Shown here: positions 10,964 through 22,198 of the stretch, in pieces | Numbering within the stretch: position 1 is the stretch's first letter | Layout of the letters: the number at the start of each line of letters is the position of its first letter | From: Tetracentron sinense | Lineage: Eukaryota > Streptophyta > Magnoliopsida > Trochodendrales > Trochodendraceae | Reading direction: 5' to 3' | Length of the DNA stretch: 64,000 bases | NCBI GenBank assembly: GCA_015143295.1 | Contig: CM026567.1 | Span: 16,076,416-16,140,415, forward strand | Notes under the pieces: generated by a model | What the model saw: the letters and a program-made list of their open reading frames with translations, nothing else | What the model was told of the DNA's origin: nothing | Database searches by the model: none | Position numbers and translations under genes: made by a program

Positions 10964-11865
10964 TATAATGATCTTGAAATTTCTTTTCTTATTTTTAAGA
11001 GTGATTCAGTAGTCTCTTTGAATATGGGTAATAAATTTGAGAATAGGAATAAGTTTATTGGGGTTAGTTAGAAACTATAAACAAACAAGGGCCACTAATA
11101 GCCTTTTGGTAAATAAGAATTAGGATTAATATAAATAGAACATGTTAAACCTAATCCTCATTATTTTAATCTAAACTGAAATTCTTGAGAATAGAACATG
11201 GGAGAGAAAGGAAAAAGAGGTTACACTTTGGTAGAGCTTTCAAGCACCTAGATCGAGATTCGAGGCTTGGAGAATTAAGCTTTCTTCCTCGTGGTGGTCT
11301 GATACTTTGAAACAAGCGTTTTCGGGTAGGATTGAAGTATTAAAAGTTTGAGATTCAATCTTTTGAGGCAAGTGAATACTCCCCTAGAGTTAGGGTTTTG
11401 TTTTATCTTGATTTCATATAGATTTATTAATATTTGTGTGATATTTAGGATAAAGATCTATGTACTTTGAAATAAAATGCATAAATAATGTTTGAATAAA
11501 AAAAATTATAAATTGAAAAAAAAATGGTGGGTAAATTAACAAGGGTTTCGAGGGTTGAAAAATCGAGAAAAAGTGTCGCGACCCAAAACCCACCCTAGGA
11601 GTTAGAGTGAACTTTGGACGACTAATCATGACTTGCTTGACAAACCAACCTGCAAAACCCACAGAGCATATACAATAGAGGACCAAACAGCGGAAACATA
11701 CTCTAACATGGTATAGCGGAAGTCTACCAAACCTTTATGTATATACATAAGCAATCCAAGTTTATACAAAAAGAAATCAAAAGAAAGTGCGGACATGCCC
11801 GCCAGAATACATAAGTCTGACTCTCATCTCACCCATAGCTAATCCACTCAGAATCTAATCACCAC

Positions 11866-11985
11866 CTACTGATAACCCTCTACGGGAGGTTCCTCCAAAG
11901 GCTCCTCGACGAACTCCTCTTCCACCCATGGACCAGGAGCACAAACATCAAATGGAGCAGCAGCTCCCTCAGAACCTGCCGACAT
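11866..11985 (-). CDS. Small conserved acidic ORF inside LTR (39 aa)
   Basis: ATG at 11,985-11,983 opens a 39-residue ORF ending TAG at 11,868-11,866. It begins MSAGSEGAAAPFDV and continues CAPGPWVEEEFVEEP, then ends in EGYQ. It is strongly acidic, with no signal peptide or membrane segment. A hairpin (GCTGAG, 9-base loop, CTCAGC) lies just upstream. Equivalent ORFs occupy the same LTR position at 25,978, 40,762, 43,930, 51,558, 55,873 (start lost) and 28,768 (minus, start lost). Function unknown. Alternatively the acceptor-like GGCAG/G inside its start marks a leader exon. Confidence 0.55.
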   Translation of the reverse strand: MSAGSEGAAAPFDVCAPGPWVEEEFVEEPLEEPPVEGYQ

Positions 11986-12299
11986 AAGAAGTATGGCTGA
12001 GCATGGAATACTCAGCGGGTACTAAATACTAACCAACAATTATAGCATAAAAATGGCAATACATGATCAGGAGCAATTCATATATGTCAAACGGAAATGA
12101 TTCATATCATACAAGGAAGTAAAGTAGTTTATAATCATGCTTGTAATTCGTAGAAAGCCGATAAATCCTCTTGAAAACATCGTGCACTTGACTTGACTTG
12201 AAATATCTTTTCGTACTTGAAAGCTTGTCTTGCCTATCTTGCTTGATTCATGTATGTCGTGTCATGTCATGCATGCTTTCTTGTGATCATGTAACTTGT

Positions 12300-12470
12300 G
12301 AGATGCACTTGTGAGATGCCTTGAGAGATGCCTTGAGAGGGAAGGGAGACCCTTCTTTATGCAATGCACTTGCGAGGGAAGGGAGACCCTTCTTTATGAT
12401 ATGTATGTACTTGCGAGGGAAGGGAGACCCTTCTTCATGATATGTACTTGTGAGTGAGGGGAGACCCCTC
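12300..12470 (-). repeat. ggtctccc tandem module in solo LTR
   Basis: Four units of gagggaagggagacccttct (read on plus), spaced 35-45 bp, equivalent to the modules near 2,240, 43,420 and 51,050. Each unit contains a gggaga/tctccc inverted repeat. Confidence 0.7.
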
Positions 12471-12952
12471 GTGGAATGCTGGTTCTTGTCTTCTTGTGAA
12501 AAGCGAGGTAAAACGTATCGTAGGATATGTCTCACCTCTAACCATGTTCTTGAAAACCTCGATAAATCATGCCATGCATGCCGTGCTCGTGGGAACCGTG
12601 TACATACTTGCATTCAAATTTAAAGATGACATTTGGGTAATTTCACAACACATATAGCATCAAGGATTGAGTAATGTAATATTCATAGCATTATGGGAAA
12701 GCAGGAAACACACTATCATAGGCCCTAGCAATATTCAGAATTCATTAGGCATGCACTTGCGAATTTACAGCTTACTTTATTCACCTTGGCATTTCATCAA
12801 ACATGGTGTGTTCATTATGGATTTACCCTACAACATGCTTTTCTAGATGGGTTTTACTCAAATCATACATGTATGTTCATTATTGGAACAATGCCCTTCC
12901 CCATTTGTTCATCACACACAACCATTGGCATCCAATCGCCCATTCCATCTCC

Positions 12953-13000
12953 ATTCACCATTCACCATTCACCATTCACCATTCACCATTCACCATTCAT
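12953..13000 (-). repeat. 7 bp microsatellite (attcacc)
   Basis: About six perfect copies of attcacc. The same locus in the LTRs of element A (about 42,905 and 50,533) carries about four copies on the other strand, so copy number differs among family members. Confidence 0.9.
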
Positions 13001-13404
13001 CCATCTCATAGCACATGTGTAAATGACAGAAAATCAAAAGAAATAGAGGGAAAGGAGGGACTATAACTAGGAGGGTAGTAAAATGTACCGACCTTGAAGA
13101 GATGAGGAAGAAATCCCTCTTCCAAACGACTGTGAGTTGCTGCCCTAGCTTGGAACATGAGCTTCGCACGAGCTTGAGCCGAGATCTTGAAGAAAACTGG
13201 ACTGGAGGTTGATCTAGGGTTTCAAAACCCTTTGCTTTCTCTCCAAAAATGGAAACCTAGGTTGGAATCGCCTTCTCCCCTTTCTCCTATTCTCTCAAAC
13301 TCTCTAAGTGTTGAGAATGAGCCCTAAAGGCTCGGGTTAAACTCTTAAGGTAAGAGTGAACTGACAAAAGACCATAACACCCTTACTAAATTTCTGTAAA
13401 AACA

Positions 13405-13770
13405 CGAGTGTCGAACTCGTTGTGCTGTGAACAGTGCCAACTCGTGGTGCTGTGAACAGTGCCAACTCGTGGTGCTGTGAACAGTGCCAACTCGTGGTGC
13501 TGTGAACAGTGCCAACTCTTGGTGCTGTGAACAGTGCCAACTCATGGTGCTGTGAACAGTGCCAACTCGTGGTGCTGTGAACAGTGTCAACTCGTGGTCC
13601 GTTGTGTTGTGCATAGTGCTAAGCTCGTTGAGCTGTGAACAGTGCCAAACACGTTGTCCGTTGTGGACAGTGCTAAACACGTTGTCCGTTGTCTTATGTA
13701 CAGCGTGCCCGTGGTGAGTTGTACAACGTGCCCGTTGTGAGCTGTACAACGGATGCACACAGTATACGTT
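13405..13770 (-). repeat. 25 bp tandem array in the U3-like region of the LTR
   Basis: About seven near-perfect copies of gctgtgaacagtgccaactc(gtggt), then more diverged units running into palindromic acaacgtgcccgttgt-type sequence. The same array exists with fewer copies in element A LTRs (42,180-42,510 and 49,795-50,130). It lies where related LTRs carry ccgatcgatcgg arrays. Confidence 0.85.
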
Positions 13771-15265
13771 ATCAGAGTACGTTGTCTGTGCTACGTTATC
13801 AGAGTACGACGTCAGAGCACGTCCTTAGTGCCTTCCGAGCTACGTTTGCCTACAGGTTCAAACTGTTTTGGCCATATCTTTTGACTCGTTCATCCGATTT
13901 TGACGATTCAACTTGCGTTGTGGTCGTACTTCGAAAAGGAACATTTCTGACATTTTGAAATTTCCAATTTCTTCTTTATTTATTAATTATACCTCTTAAA
14001 AGGCAAAATGACAACGAAAGTGTCATGTTTTAAGCATGAAAAAGTCTGGGGTTCTACAAAAAGGGTCCATAAAGTTGAAAAAAATCGAAATACGGGGTTT
14101 AGGCTGCGTTTCCAGCCAAATTGCCGATACCGATCAATCGAGGGCCTTGGGTCGATCGATCGGTGGTCACCGATTGATCGCAGGCGACCCGCCGATCAAT
14201 CGGCGGCACCGTTTCGGGTGTTTTGCGATGGTGGTTTTGGGGGTGGTAATTAATTGAATTAATTAAATAAAAATGATGAAAAATAATTAAATAAATTAAT
14301 AAAATAGATTACAAAATAAAAAAAAGAATTAAATAAATTAAATAATGAATGACGAAATAAAACGAAAGAAAAGAAGGAGAATAAAATAAAATAAAATGAT
14401 TTAAATAATTTATTCTTTGTCAAATAATTATTTTGGAATGGTTGGTATTGTGAGCATATTAGATAAATTGCATATTCTCTTTATTTTAGAATGACATGTT
14501 TAAAAGAATTTATTACAATTATCATCTTGCGTAATTGTAATTGTTTTAGCTTTACGATATTATGTCATCTTTATTATGATGGTATGGGATGCCATAATAA
14601 AGAGTGAGGTTAATGAATTAAAGGGAATAAGATTAAGGGATGATAAATATAGAGGAAGAGACTCTATAGGTCTAAAGTTTGAGGGAGAGCTTTGTGTAAT
14701 CCCACTAAGAAGTTACGTGCCTCTTAGAGTGACTACCTTAGGTGAGCTATGTGTAAACCTAAGGGTCCCTGTATAAAACCATACAAGATTAATATTGTTG
14801 TCAATAGGATGAACTACGTGTAAACCTTATTGATAGAAGAATTGTGTAAACTAATAAATTAAATGATGCATATTCATATCTGTTGTTCATTGTTTATTTA
14901 TTCATAATGGTTGCATGTTGTTGTATTCTCTTGCTGAGCCAAAAGCTCACGCTAGTTATATTTATTGATTTTTCAGGAAGTACCTGAAGGACCTAGGGAA
15001 AATGGTCAAGAACTTAGTTAGCTGTTGGGTTTCGTTGCAAAACTTTAATTAGTACTTTTAATTTGAGGTAAAGTGTCATGTCAGTGAGATTTTTATATAG
15101 ATTCAATTTTAACTCTTGTTGGTTTAAACTTAATGCTTGAGATAAGCATATGTTAATGGTAATTTATTTAGATTAAATTTCATTACCTCGGGATTTGTTC
15201 CAGGTTCACGCCTTGGAATTTGCACAAATATGAGATGTATTATGTGTAGGTTTTGGGGCGTGACA

Positions 15266-15970
15266 GTTGCTCTACATAGACTTCTTCATAAAGGAATCCA
15301 TTTAGTATTGCACTTTTTACATCTATGTGCCATAGCTTGAAGTCTTTATGACTTGCAAAGGCAAGTAGCATTCTAATGGCTTTAAGTCTAGCAACCGAGG
15401 CAAAGGTTTCATCATAGTCTATCCCCTCTTCTTGGTTGTAACCTTAAGCTCAACCTAGCTTTGTTTTTAATTATATTTTCAAATTCATCATTTTCATTTC
15501 TAAAAACCCATTTAGTATCAATAATTGATTTATCATTTGGTCTAGGTACTAAATCTCAAACTTGGTTTGTTTTGAATTGGTTAAGTTCTTCTTGCATTGC
15601 AATGTCCCAAGATTCATCTTAAATGGTTTCTTAGGCATTCTTAGGTTCAATTTGAGAAAGGAAAGCTAGATTATTACAAATATTTCTTCTTGTTCTAACT
15701 TACTTTTCTAAGTCATAAAGGATTAGGTCTTTAGGATGATCCTTATTTAATCTTGAAGCTTTAGGTAATTTAACTGATTCTTCATTGTCAATTTCTTCCT
15801 TATCTTCATTTTGAACAAGATTATTATCATTAGGATCATTATATTCTTATTGTTCCTTTTCTTGATTAATTAGTTCAAGATTAGAGATTTCTTTAGAAAC
15901 TTTCTCAATATTAGAATCTTCATCTTCTTCAATTGATTTAGTCTTTTCAAATGGATTAGCTGCATCAAAG
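15266..15970 (-). pseudogene. Copia RT N-terminus and connector, truncated
   Basis: On the minus strand, after the integrase, an Asp/Glu/Asn-rich connector leads to ESWDIAMQEELNQF, LVPRPNDKSIIDTKWVFRN and, in another frame, the start of the RVT_2 domain ([39 protein letters not shown]). The last readable part corresponds to VYVEQ, where element B begins. The YVDD catalytic motif and RNase H are therefore absent. Several stops and at least two frame changes occur. Confidence 0.85.
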
Positions 15971-15971
15971 A

Positions 15972-17213
15972 CTACATGTATAGATCTTCAACATATAAAG
16001 ATTTCTTATTAAATATTGTATAAGCTTTGCTATTATTTGAATAACCTAGGAAGATTCCTTCATTAGCTTTACAATCAAATTTCTTTAAGTGATGTTTGTC
16101 ATTTAGAATAAAGCATTTACAACCAAACACCTTAAAGTATTCAATATTAGGGGATCTACCTTTCCATAGCTCATAGGAGGTTTTTATTAATTTGTTTCTT
16201 ATTATTACCCTATTAAAAACATAACAAGAGGTATTGATGGTTTCAGCCCAAAAATAATTAGGAAGTTTATGCTCATTTAGCATTGTTCTAGCTATCTCTT
16301 GAAGCGATCTATTCTTCTTTTCAACAACTCCATTTTGTTGTAGAGTTCTTGGAGCTGAGAAGTTATGGTTAAAACCATTTTCTTCACAATATAGTTCAAG
16401 CTCCTTATTCTTGAACTCACCACCTCTATCACTTCTTATGTTATTGATAGTATATCCTTTTTCATTTCGCACTCTATTACAAATTTTTTAAAATAAATTA
16501 GGTGCTTCCCTTTTGTGTGATAAAAAAAATACTCATGTATATCTAGAATAGTCATCAACAATCACGAAGGTATATGTTTTACCACCTAGGCTAGCTACTT
16601 CATTGGGTCCAAACAAGTCCATATGAAGAATTTCTAAAGGCTTAGATGTTAAGATTAGTTTCTTATTCTTGAAAGAGGATTTTACTTGTTTTCCAAGTTG
16701 GCAAGCATCACAGATTTTATCTTTGGTAAAAGTGGTCTTTGGGAGACCTTTTACTAAGTCATTCTTAGATAATTTAGAAAGTAAATCCATACTAGCATGA
16801 CCTAAACGTCTATGCCATAGCCAACTAGCTTCATTTACAGCAGATAAACACATCATGTTTTGAGCAGTTAAATCATCAAATTCAAGAGTGTACACATTCT
16901 GATTTTTATATGCTATAAACAAAATATTAACATTATCCTTATCTTTAATTATGCATAGATTTGATTTAAAAGAAACGATTAATCCTTTGTCACAAAGTTG
17001 GCTAATGCTAATCAAATTATGTTTAAGTCCTTTTACTAATAAAATATTTTCAATAAGAGTAGAAAAGTTCTTACTAACATTACCTATGCTGATGATCTTT
17101 CCCTTCGCGTTGTCCCCGAAGGTCATATACCCTCCATCTTTAGGAGAGATAGATAAAAATAGTTCTTTGTTTCCACTCATGTGCCTTGAACAGCCGCTAT
17201 CAAAAAACCACAC
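15972..17213 (-). pseudogene. Copia protease end, GAG_pre-integrase and integrase
   Basis: The upper part (17,213-16,533) starts with the protease active-site region WFFDSGCSRHMSGNK (Asp-Ser-Gly present), then the pre-integrase segment WLWHRRLGHASMDLLSKL with its Cys pair (ICDACQLGKQ), the first catalytic Asp (HMDLFGP) and VIVDDYSRYT. After a short gap with stops (about 16,532-16,473), the lower part (16,472-15,972) gives the second Asp (IRSDRGGEF) and the Glu (NGVVEKKNRS), then YELWKGRSPNIEYFKVFGCK. All three catalytic acidic residues are readable, but the frame is broken between the halves. Confidence 0.88.
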
Positions 17214-18671
17214 TGTTTTGGAGGAATTTGACTTGAAGCATACCTACAAGATAAGTTCAAGTAACTTTCTTTGGTACCCAAATCATCTTGGGTCCTCCAT
17301 AGTTAGTCTTGGGAGGAAAAGTCCCTTTTGGAACCCAAACTTTTCTTACTACCACCTTTTTGTTAAAATTATAAAAAGCAGTTAAAGGGGTAGTTGAGCT
17401 ACTAGGGGGTTTTGAAAAGAATTTTTGATAATCTTTTTGCTTTGACATAGGGTTATACCCAAGTCCAGCTTTTCCAAATGCATAAGTTTGTTGGCCCAAA
17501 ATTCTTGCCAAATTCTTTTCTCTAGTTGAAAGTCTAAAAGCAATTTTGGTCAAGTCCTTGATCTTTACTTCATTCTCATCACAATTACATATAGGAATTG
17601 GAGATGATTGAACCTTTTCTTTCATCTTCAATTCTTCATTTTCTTTTAGAAGATTTTTTTGTGATGTAAGAAGCAAAAGATTTTCCTTTTTAAGAAATTT
17701 ATTTTTAGAAACAAGTTTCTAAATTCAGTATATAAATCATCAAATGCTTCTCTTATTTCTTTATAGGACAGAGAGTCATTGGAGGAAGAGGTTACCTCAT
17801 TATTTTTTAGTGTCATGAGGCACAAATTTGTTGTCTCCTCATCACTTGATGCTTCAGAGTTGCTGTCTTCTAAATCATCCCAAGTGGCCTTTATGGCTCT
17901 CTTCTTATACTTCTTACTCTTGGTAAGTTGAGGACACTCCGATCTCATATGGCCTAGTTTTTTGCATTCATAACATGTGATCGGTTCCTTTTTGCTTGAT
18001 TCTCCTTTTGCTATTTCTTTGGAGAACTACTTGTATGGCCTCTTTTTGAAGTTCTTTTTGTGTTTCAGAAATTTCTTGAATTCCTTGCCATCAGTGAGAA
18101 GTCTTCATCTTCATCACTCTCTTCTTCTTCTTTACTCTCAATTGGTTGAGAGGCTTTCAATGCCAATCCTCTTCTTGCTCTAGGTTCATCAACTTGATGT
18201 TCCTTCACTATGACTTCATGAGTCATAAGTGAACCCAGCAGCTTATCCATACTCAGTTTGGTGAGGTCTTTGGCTTCTTGAATAGCAGTAACTTTGGGGG
18301 ACCACTCTTTAGTAGGATCGCAGAATTTTTCTCACAGTTTCTGCATTAGTATACGTTTTACCAATAGATTTTAAGCCATTAGTAATGTTAGTAAAATGTG
18401 TAAGCATATCAGCAATGGATTCATCTTTCTCCATTTTAAACAGTTCATATTTGTGAACTAATATATTGATTTTCTCATCCTTTACTTGGTTAGTTCCCTC
18501 ATATGTAACTTGCAATTTATCCCAGATTTCTTTGGCTGAATCACAGCCAGATACTCTATTGAATTCTTGGGGACTAAGGGCACAGTAAAGGTTGCTAATA
18601 GCCTTGGCATTAATCTGGATTAGCTTAATATCAGCTTCATCCCATTCTTCCTCAACTTTAGGAACTTGCAC
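17214..18671 (-). pseudogene. Copia gag (UBN2-type) with zinc knuckle, broken
   Basis: 18,671-18,309 reads the UBN2 gag core (ALSPQEFNRVSGCDSAKEIW, LVHKYELFKMEKDESIADML, ETVRKILRS). A one-base shift then moves the frame, and the region continues as KVTAIQEAKDLTKLSMDKLL and an acidic stretch (KEEEESDEDEDFSLMA) in 18,250-18,065. The zinc knuckle CYECKKLGHMRSEC lies near 17,965-17,924 and is intact, followed by a Ser/Asp-rich linker and a coiled-coil-like segment in 17,676-17,257. Stops near 18,030 and between pieces break the chain. Confidence 0.85.
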
Positions 18672-18906
18672 ATCATTGATGGTTTTGCAAGGAAGATAGG
18701 AACCTTGGATGATTACTTTCTAGCATTAGTAATCCAAAGCCTGGATGTAATACATTATCCTGGTTTTCCAGTAGTTATAGTGTTCTCCATTAAATATGGG
18801 TGGTCTGGTTGTGGATTGTCCCTCTCTACTAGCTGCAAAATGATTACTTGCCATTTAAAAGATCTTTGAACTCTAAGATTTTTTGGATCAAAGAAGAGTT
18901 TCAGGG

Positions 18907-18916
18907 TCTGATACCA
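18907..18916 (-). other. Copia primer-binding site
   Basis: Read on the minus strand, TGGTATCAGA follows two bases after the LTR end TAACA (18,919). It is complementary to initiator tRNA-Met and defines the 5' LTR boundary and minus polarity. Confidence 0.85.
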
Positions 18917-19278
18917 CTTGTTACCCAGATATGGACCCTAGAGGGGGGATGAATAGGGTCAATGGCAGATATAAATATTTGTTTACCCTTAAGTGAGGAA
19001 TTTGAAAATCAAAGGGAAATGCAGCTAACAGTTGATATAGAAATTTAACAACCAAATATTCTAAAAGATAGAGGAGAGAAAGAAGGAAGTGTAAACTCAG
19101 TTTGTTATCGAGGTTCGGCTATCTCCAGCCTAGTCCCCGCCTCTACAACCTGCAAGACGTTCCACTACGATCTTTGATCATACAAGCTCCTTCACAGGTG
19201 AAGCTTAAACCTTTAATAATCTCTCTTCTGGTCAAGATGCAACTGTACAATCCTTCTTTAGGTCAGGATGGAACCTTA

Positions 19279-19299
19279 GGGCCCGTTTGGCATCATTCC
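19279..19299 (+). repeat. Harbinger left terminal inverted repeat
   Basis: GGGCCCGTTTGGCATC is the perfect inverted match of the right end; similarity continues more loosely (attcc against cggaac). The TTA duplication precedes it. Confidence 0.95.
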
Positions 19300-20270
19300 A
19301 GATTAGAAACGATTCTATTCCCTGGAACAGTCTGATTCTTGTTGGAATGTTTCTATTCTGAGAACTCATTTGGATGCAGTCAACCTGACTTTGTTCTGGG
19401 GAACAGAAACAGCAGAATCGCGTTTGGATGGGAAAAAAAAAAACAGAATCACAATAACATTATTCTAACTATTTTTCTGTAGGGGTAAGAGATGATTTAT
19501 CATTGTAGCTGGAAAAAAGGATATTTACATCCAAATTTAAAGTCTATCAAAAGATAATACATGTTCTATATAATCCAAAATTACATTTGTAATAAAACAT
19601 GTTTTGTGTTTACTTTACAAAAATCACAATCACTATTGCCCAAAAAAAGTTAACAATCCCATAAAAAAGCAGATGACACTACAACCACAGGTTGCACAAA
19701 CGAAAAGACGGTGCCGCTTGCGTTCACCGAGTAATTGTTGAGACGCTGAATCCATATAATTTTCAGGTTGACGTTGGTCCATATCATATTCGTCTACCCA
19801 TATGAATGAGTCTTCATGGTCCTAAACAAAATCAAATCAAATTAGCTAATGATTAATCAACATAATGAGTTCTTATTGATATAAAAATCAAAATAAAATC
19901 AAAACATATAAACCTGACGAAATGGGCATCGAAAAGACCAACGTCCATAATTTTTCTTTGTCTTTGCCATAAACAATTTCATTGCGCCACGCCCACAAGA
20001 ACATATAGGACTTTTGTGATCTCCTGCCATAGTTTCAATACTATCTACAAATATTTCTAAAACTATAAGTACATAAAATGCATGTCAAAACAAAAACATA
20101 TTTATAGATAAACATATGAAAATTAAAGCTTACAAATTATAACAATGTCTAGCAATGTTTTCCCTTGGCACACACAAAAAAAAACATATAGAGAATATTA
20201 GCATGAAAATATAAACATCGTCATCACATTAAGCTGTCATCATACTAAGCTAAAAATGGTCATCTCAAGA

Positions 20271-21659
20271 TCATGTAACACCATAATGTGTTGCTAGTGC
20301 ATTTGCAATTTCGTCCCTAACACGCTCAATTTCTAGTCGGCCTTGTGCAGTGCCGATCTCTACAACCCTTGAGGAACCTGCCTCATTGGTAGGTGTGTCA
20401 TCATTATCGAGAATCATATCCTCATCGCTATATGTAAGAAATTCTTTATCTTGTTGCGTATGCGATCTGATGAAATTGTGAAGAGTGCATGCAGCAAGAA
20501 TAATACGTTTTTGTCCACGAAGGGAGTAAGACGGCATTTGCTTCAAGATAGGAAACCGAGATTTTAACACGCGAAAACATCTCTCAATGACATTCCTTAA
20601 TGATGAATGATGATAGTTAAACAACTCCTTCTTCCCCCGTGGTTGTCGAGCACGCCCCCTATACTCTTGTAGATGATATCGCTCTCCACGATAAGGCATC
20701 AGATAACCCGGCATGGTGGTGTAGCCCGAGTCGACAACATAATATTTACCTGAAATATTAACTAGCTAAATAAATTCACTGAAACATCCGATTTTGCATA
20801 TATATCTTTTAAACAATGTTACCTGCAGGGGGGTGAGGGAATTCCAATTCTGGTCTTGTTATGGCTTCGGCAAAAACACGTGAATCATTGGCTGTTCCTT
20901 CCCAGCCGGCATACACAAATGTAAAACGCATATCGAAAGAACATGCACATAATACATTTTGAGTAACGGTTGTCTTTCTCCCTCAATATGGAATCTGATT
21001 TTTAGTAGGCACAGACGCGCTTACATGTGTGCCGTCTATTGCCCCTATACAATCCTTGAAAAGAAAAATAGAAATTATAACTCATTAATCATTTAATGGA
21101 ACACTTCATGTATAAATACAATCTTTAAATCATTTGTTACCTTAAACCAAGGATGGTATTTTGAATTGTTCAGAATTTCTGGTGGAGTTTGGTTAAAATC
21201 CGGGGGACATATTAGCTCTTTCCCCAAATTCGCAATGGCCTTCAAAACTGTTTTAAAATGACGGCTAACACTCTCTCCTGAATGTTGAAATCGATCTGCT
21301 ATCATCCGATTACATTCATTGTGGCCAATTGTCATTAAAAACATGGCTACTTGTTCTTCGACAGCAACAAATTTTGAATCCTTCAAAAAGTCTCTACTTC
21401 TCAGAGTATGACATAAACTTTCAAATACATGTTTTTCCATGCGAAACAAATCATAACATCTATCCGGATGTCCAGTAAGTACGTTATGTACAAATTCTGG
21501 ACCTGTCTCACTACGGTCCCTAATTGGTTTTTTGTTGATGCGCTTATTCAATTCATGGAATATTAAGAGCATCAAAAAGTCATCATCAGATTCTTCACTA
21601 TTTGACTCGGGTCTATCAGAATCTGACTCGGGTCTATCTGAATTTGACTCGGGATCCAT
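20271..21659 (-). pseudogene. Harbinger DDE transposase (HARBI1-like), three exons, one premature stop
   Basis: Three exons can be placed by GT-AG signals and frame: 21,659-21,141, 21,054-20,823 and 20,749-20,271, joining in phase to about 409 codons, the usual size for DDE_Tnp_4 transposases. Exon 1 starts MDPESNSDRPESDSD (acidic) and ends HPWFK. Exon 2 holds the first Asp (GAIDGTHV, GAC at 21,036-21,034) and the second (ANDSRVF, GAT at 20,886-20,884). Exon 3 has VVDSGYTTMPGYLMPYR and the catalytic Glu (RNVIERCF, GAG at 20,585-20,583). One in-frame TGA lies in exon 2 at 20,985-20,983, after QIPY, where relatives have Arg; a CGA to TGA change would explain it. Otherwise the reading frame is clean. 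It would cut and paste the element with its Myb-like partner. Confidence 0.9.
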
Positions 21660-21719
21660 ATTACCTGAACACCATATGTAAGCACAATATTATCATATGT
21701 AAGCAAAAAAAGTACCCAT

Positions 21720-22198
21720 GATTCTATTTGATGGACATCCTTTATTATTATCACAAGCTCATCCCACATTGGACATCCTTTATTGCGAAATGGTTTTGCC
21801 CCAGGGTGTTGCTGTTTTAAAAAAATGATCGAACACTCATTATTAAGTGAACATGTAATGAAGTGAATGATTTTTTGATCGGTCTTTCCGAAAAGTGTAA
21901 AAATTAGTAATTACACGTACCCGTAAATATGACTCCCAAACATCATCGGGAGCTGTAACAGTTTTGGTGAGGGGGTTCCAACCAAAACCTGTTGGGACAT
22001 CGCGCAACGTTTTAAACTCTCGATAATATAGCCTCAGCTTGTTGAATTTATGTCATTCCATGCCCTTTTTGAGAATGTCGTAGTTGGTCGGTTTCCCTTT
22101 CGAACCTCTTTAGCCATTAGTTCTATTAACAATTTCTCCTCCCTACTACTCCACCTTGCAACCACGGCATCTTTCTCCCCTATGGTAATTCCTGACAT
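21720..22198 (-). pseudogene. Harbinger ORF1, Myb/SANT-like DNA-binding protein, frameshifted
   Basis: ATG at 22,198-22,196. Exon 1 reads ARWSSREEKLLIELMAKEV then, after a frame change near 22,040 (after KRAWNDI), FNKLRLYYREFKTLRDVPTG and TKTVTAPDDVWESYLR. This is the pattern of the plant Myb/SANT-like domain (Myb_DNA-bind_3) of PIF elements. A donor lies at 21,920 and an acceptor at 21,812; exon 2 reads QHPGAKPFRNKGCPMWDELV and ends near 21,720. Only about 60 bases separate it from the transposase ATG. In PIF/Harbinger elements such a protein helps the transposase bind the terminal sequences. The one- or two-base indel truncates this copy. Confidence 0.8.

Larger units (their letters stand above)
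11574..14058 (-). mobile_element. Solo LTR of the element A family, minus strand
   Basis: It starts TGTCGCGACCC and ends gttctaca, the reverse complement of a TGTAGAAC...GTCGCGACA LTR. AAAAG at 11,569-11,573 and 14,059-14,063 is a perfect 5 bp duplication, and the flanks match the uninterrupted B LTR at 3,130-3,145. The 2,485 bp length and internal layout match the LTRs of element A (2,467 and 2,461 bp), including the small acidic ORF, the ggtctccc repeats, the 7 bp microsatellite and the 25 bp array. No internal element sequence remains. Confidence 0.93.
2585..15265 (+). mobile_element. Ty3/gypsy chromovirus element B, nested and decayed
   Basis: Order: 5' LTR (to 4,349), PBS, gag, protease, RT, RNase H, integrase with chromodomain-like tail, polypurine tract, 3' LTR (10,964-15,265). 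Two later insertions interrupt it: a solo LTR in RT (6,117-8,163) and a minus-strand solo LTR in the 3' LTR (11,574-14,058). Its right end cuts into copia RT at 15,266. The left end lacks about 50 bp of the LTR and abuts a different truncated LTR, so no duplication can be read. Many stops and frameshifts, plus catalytic substitutions in protease, RT and integrase, make it non-autonomous. Confidence 0.88.
10964..15265 (+). mobile_element. 3' LTR of element B, interrupted by a solo LTR
   Basis: Two pieces, 10,964-11,573 and 14,064-15,265, together about 1.8 kb, align with the 5' LTR at 2,585-4,349. The start reads TATAATGATCTTG; the ancestral end was probably TGTAATG, so one transition would explain the missing TG. 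The end is ggggcgtgaca at 15,265. The next bases (gttgc) belong to copia RT. Confidence 0.82.

Noticed and set aside
13345-13758. 137-codon minus ORF of repeated HELALFTAPRVGTVHSTTS-like units, and the matching frames near 42,200 and 49,800
   Set aside because: It is a translation of the 25 bp LTR array; 25 is not a multiple of 3, so all frames are read in turn. It is an array artefact, not a repeat protein.
15266-15270. Target duplication of element B (gttgc)
   Set aside because: The left edge of B is lost at the junction near 2,580, so no second copy can be compared.
16951-17385. 144-codon plus ORF
   Set aside because: Antisense of copia protease and integrase; no independent support.
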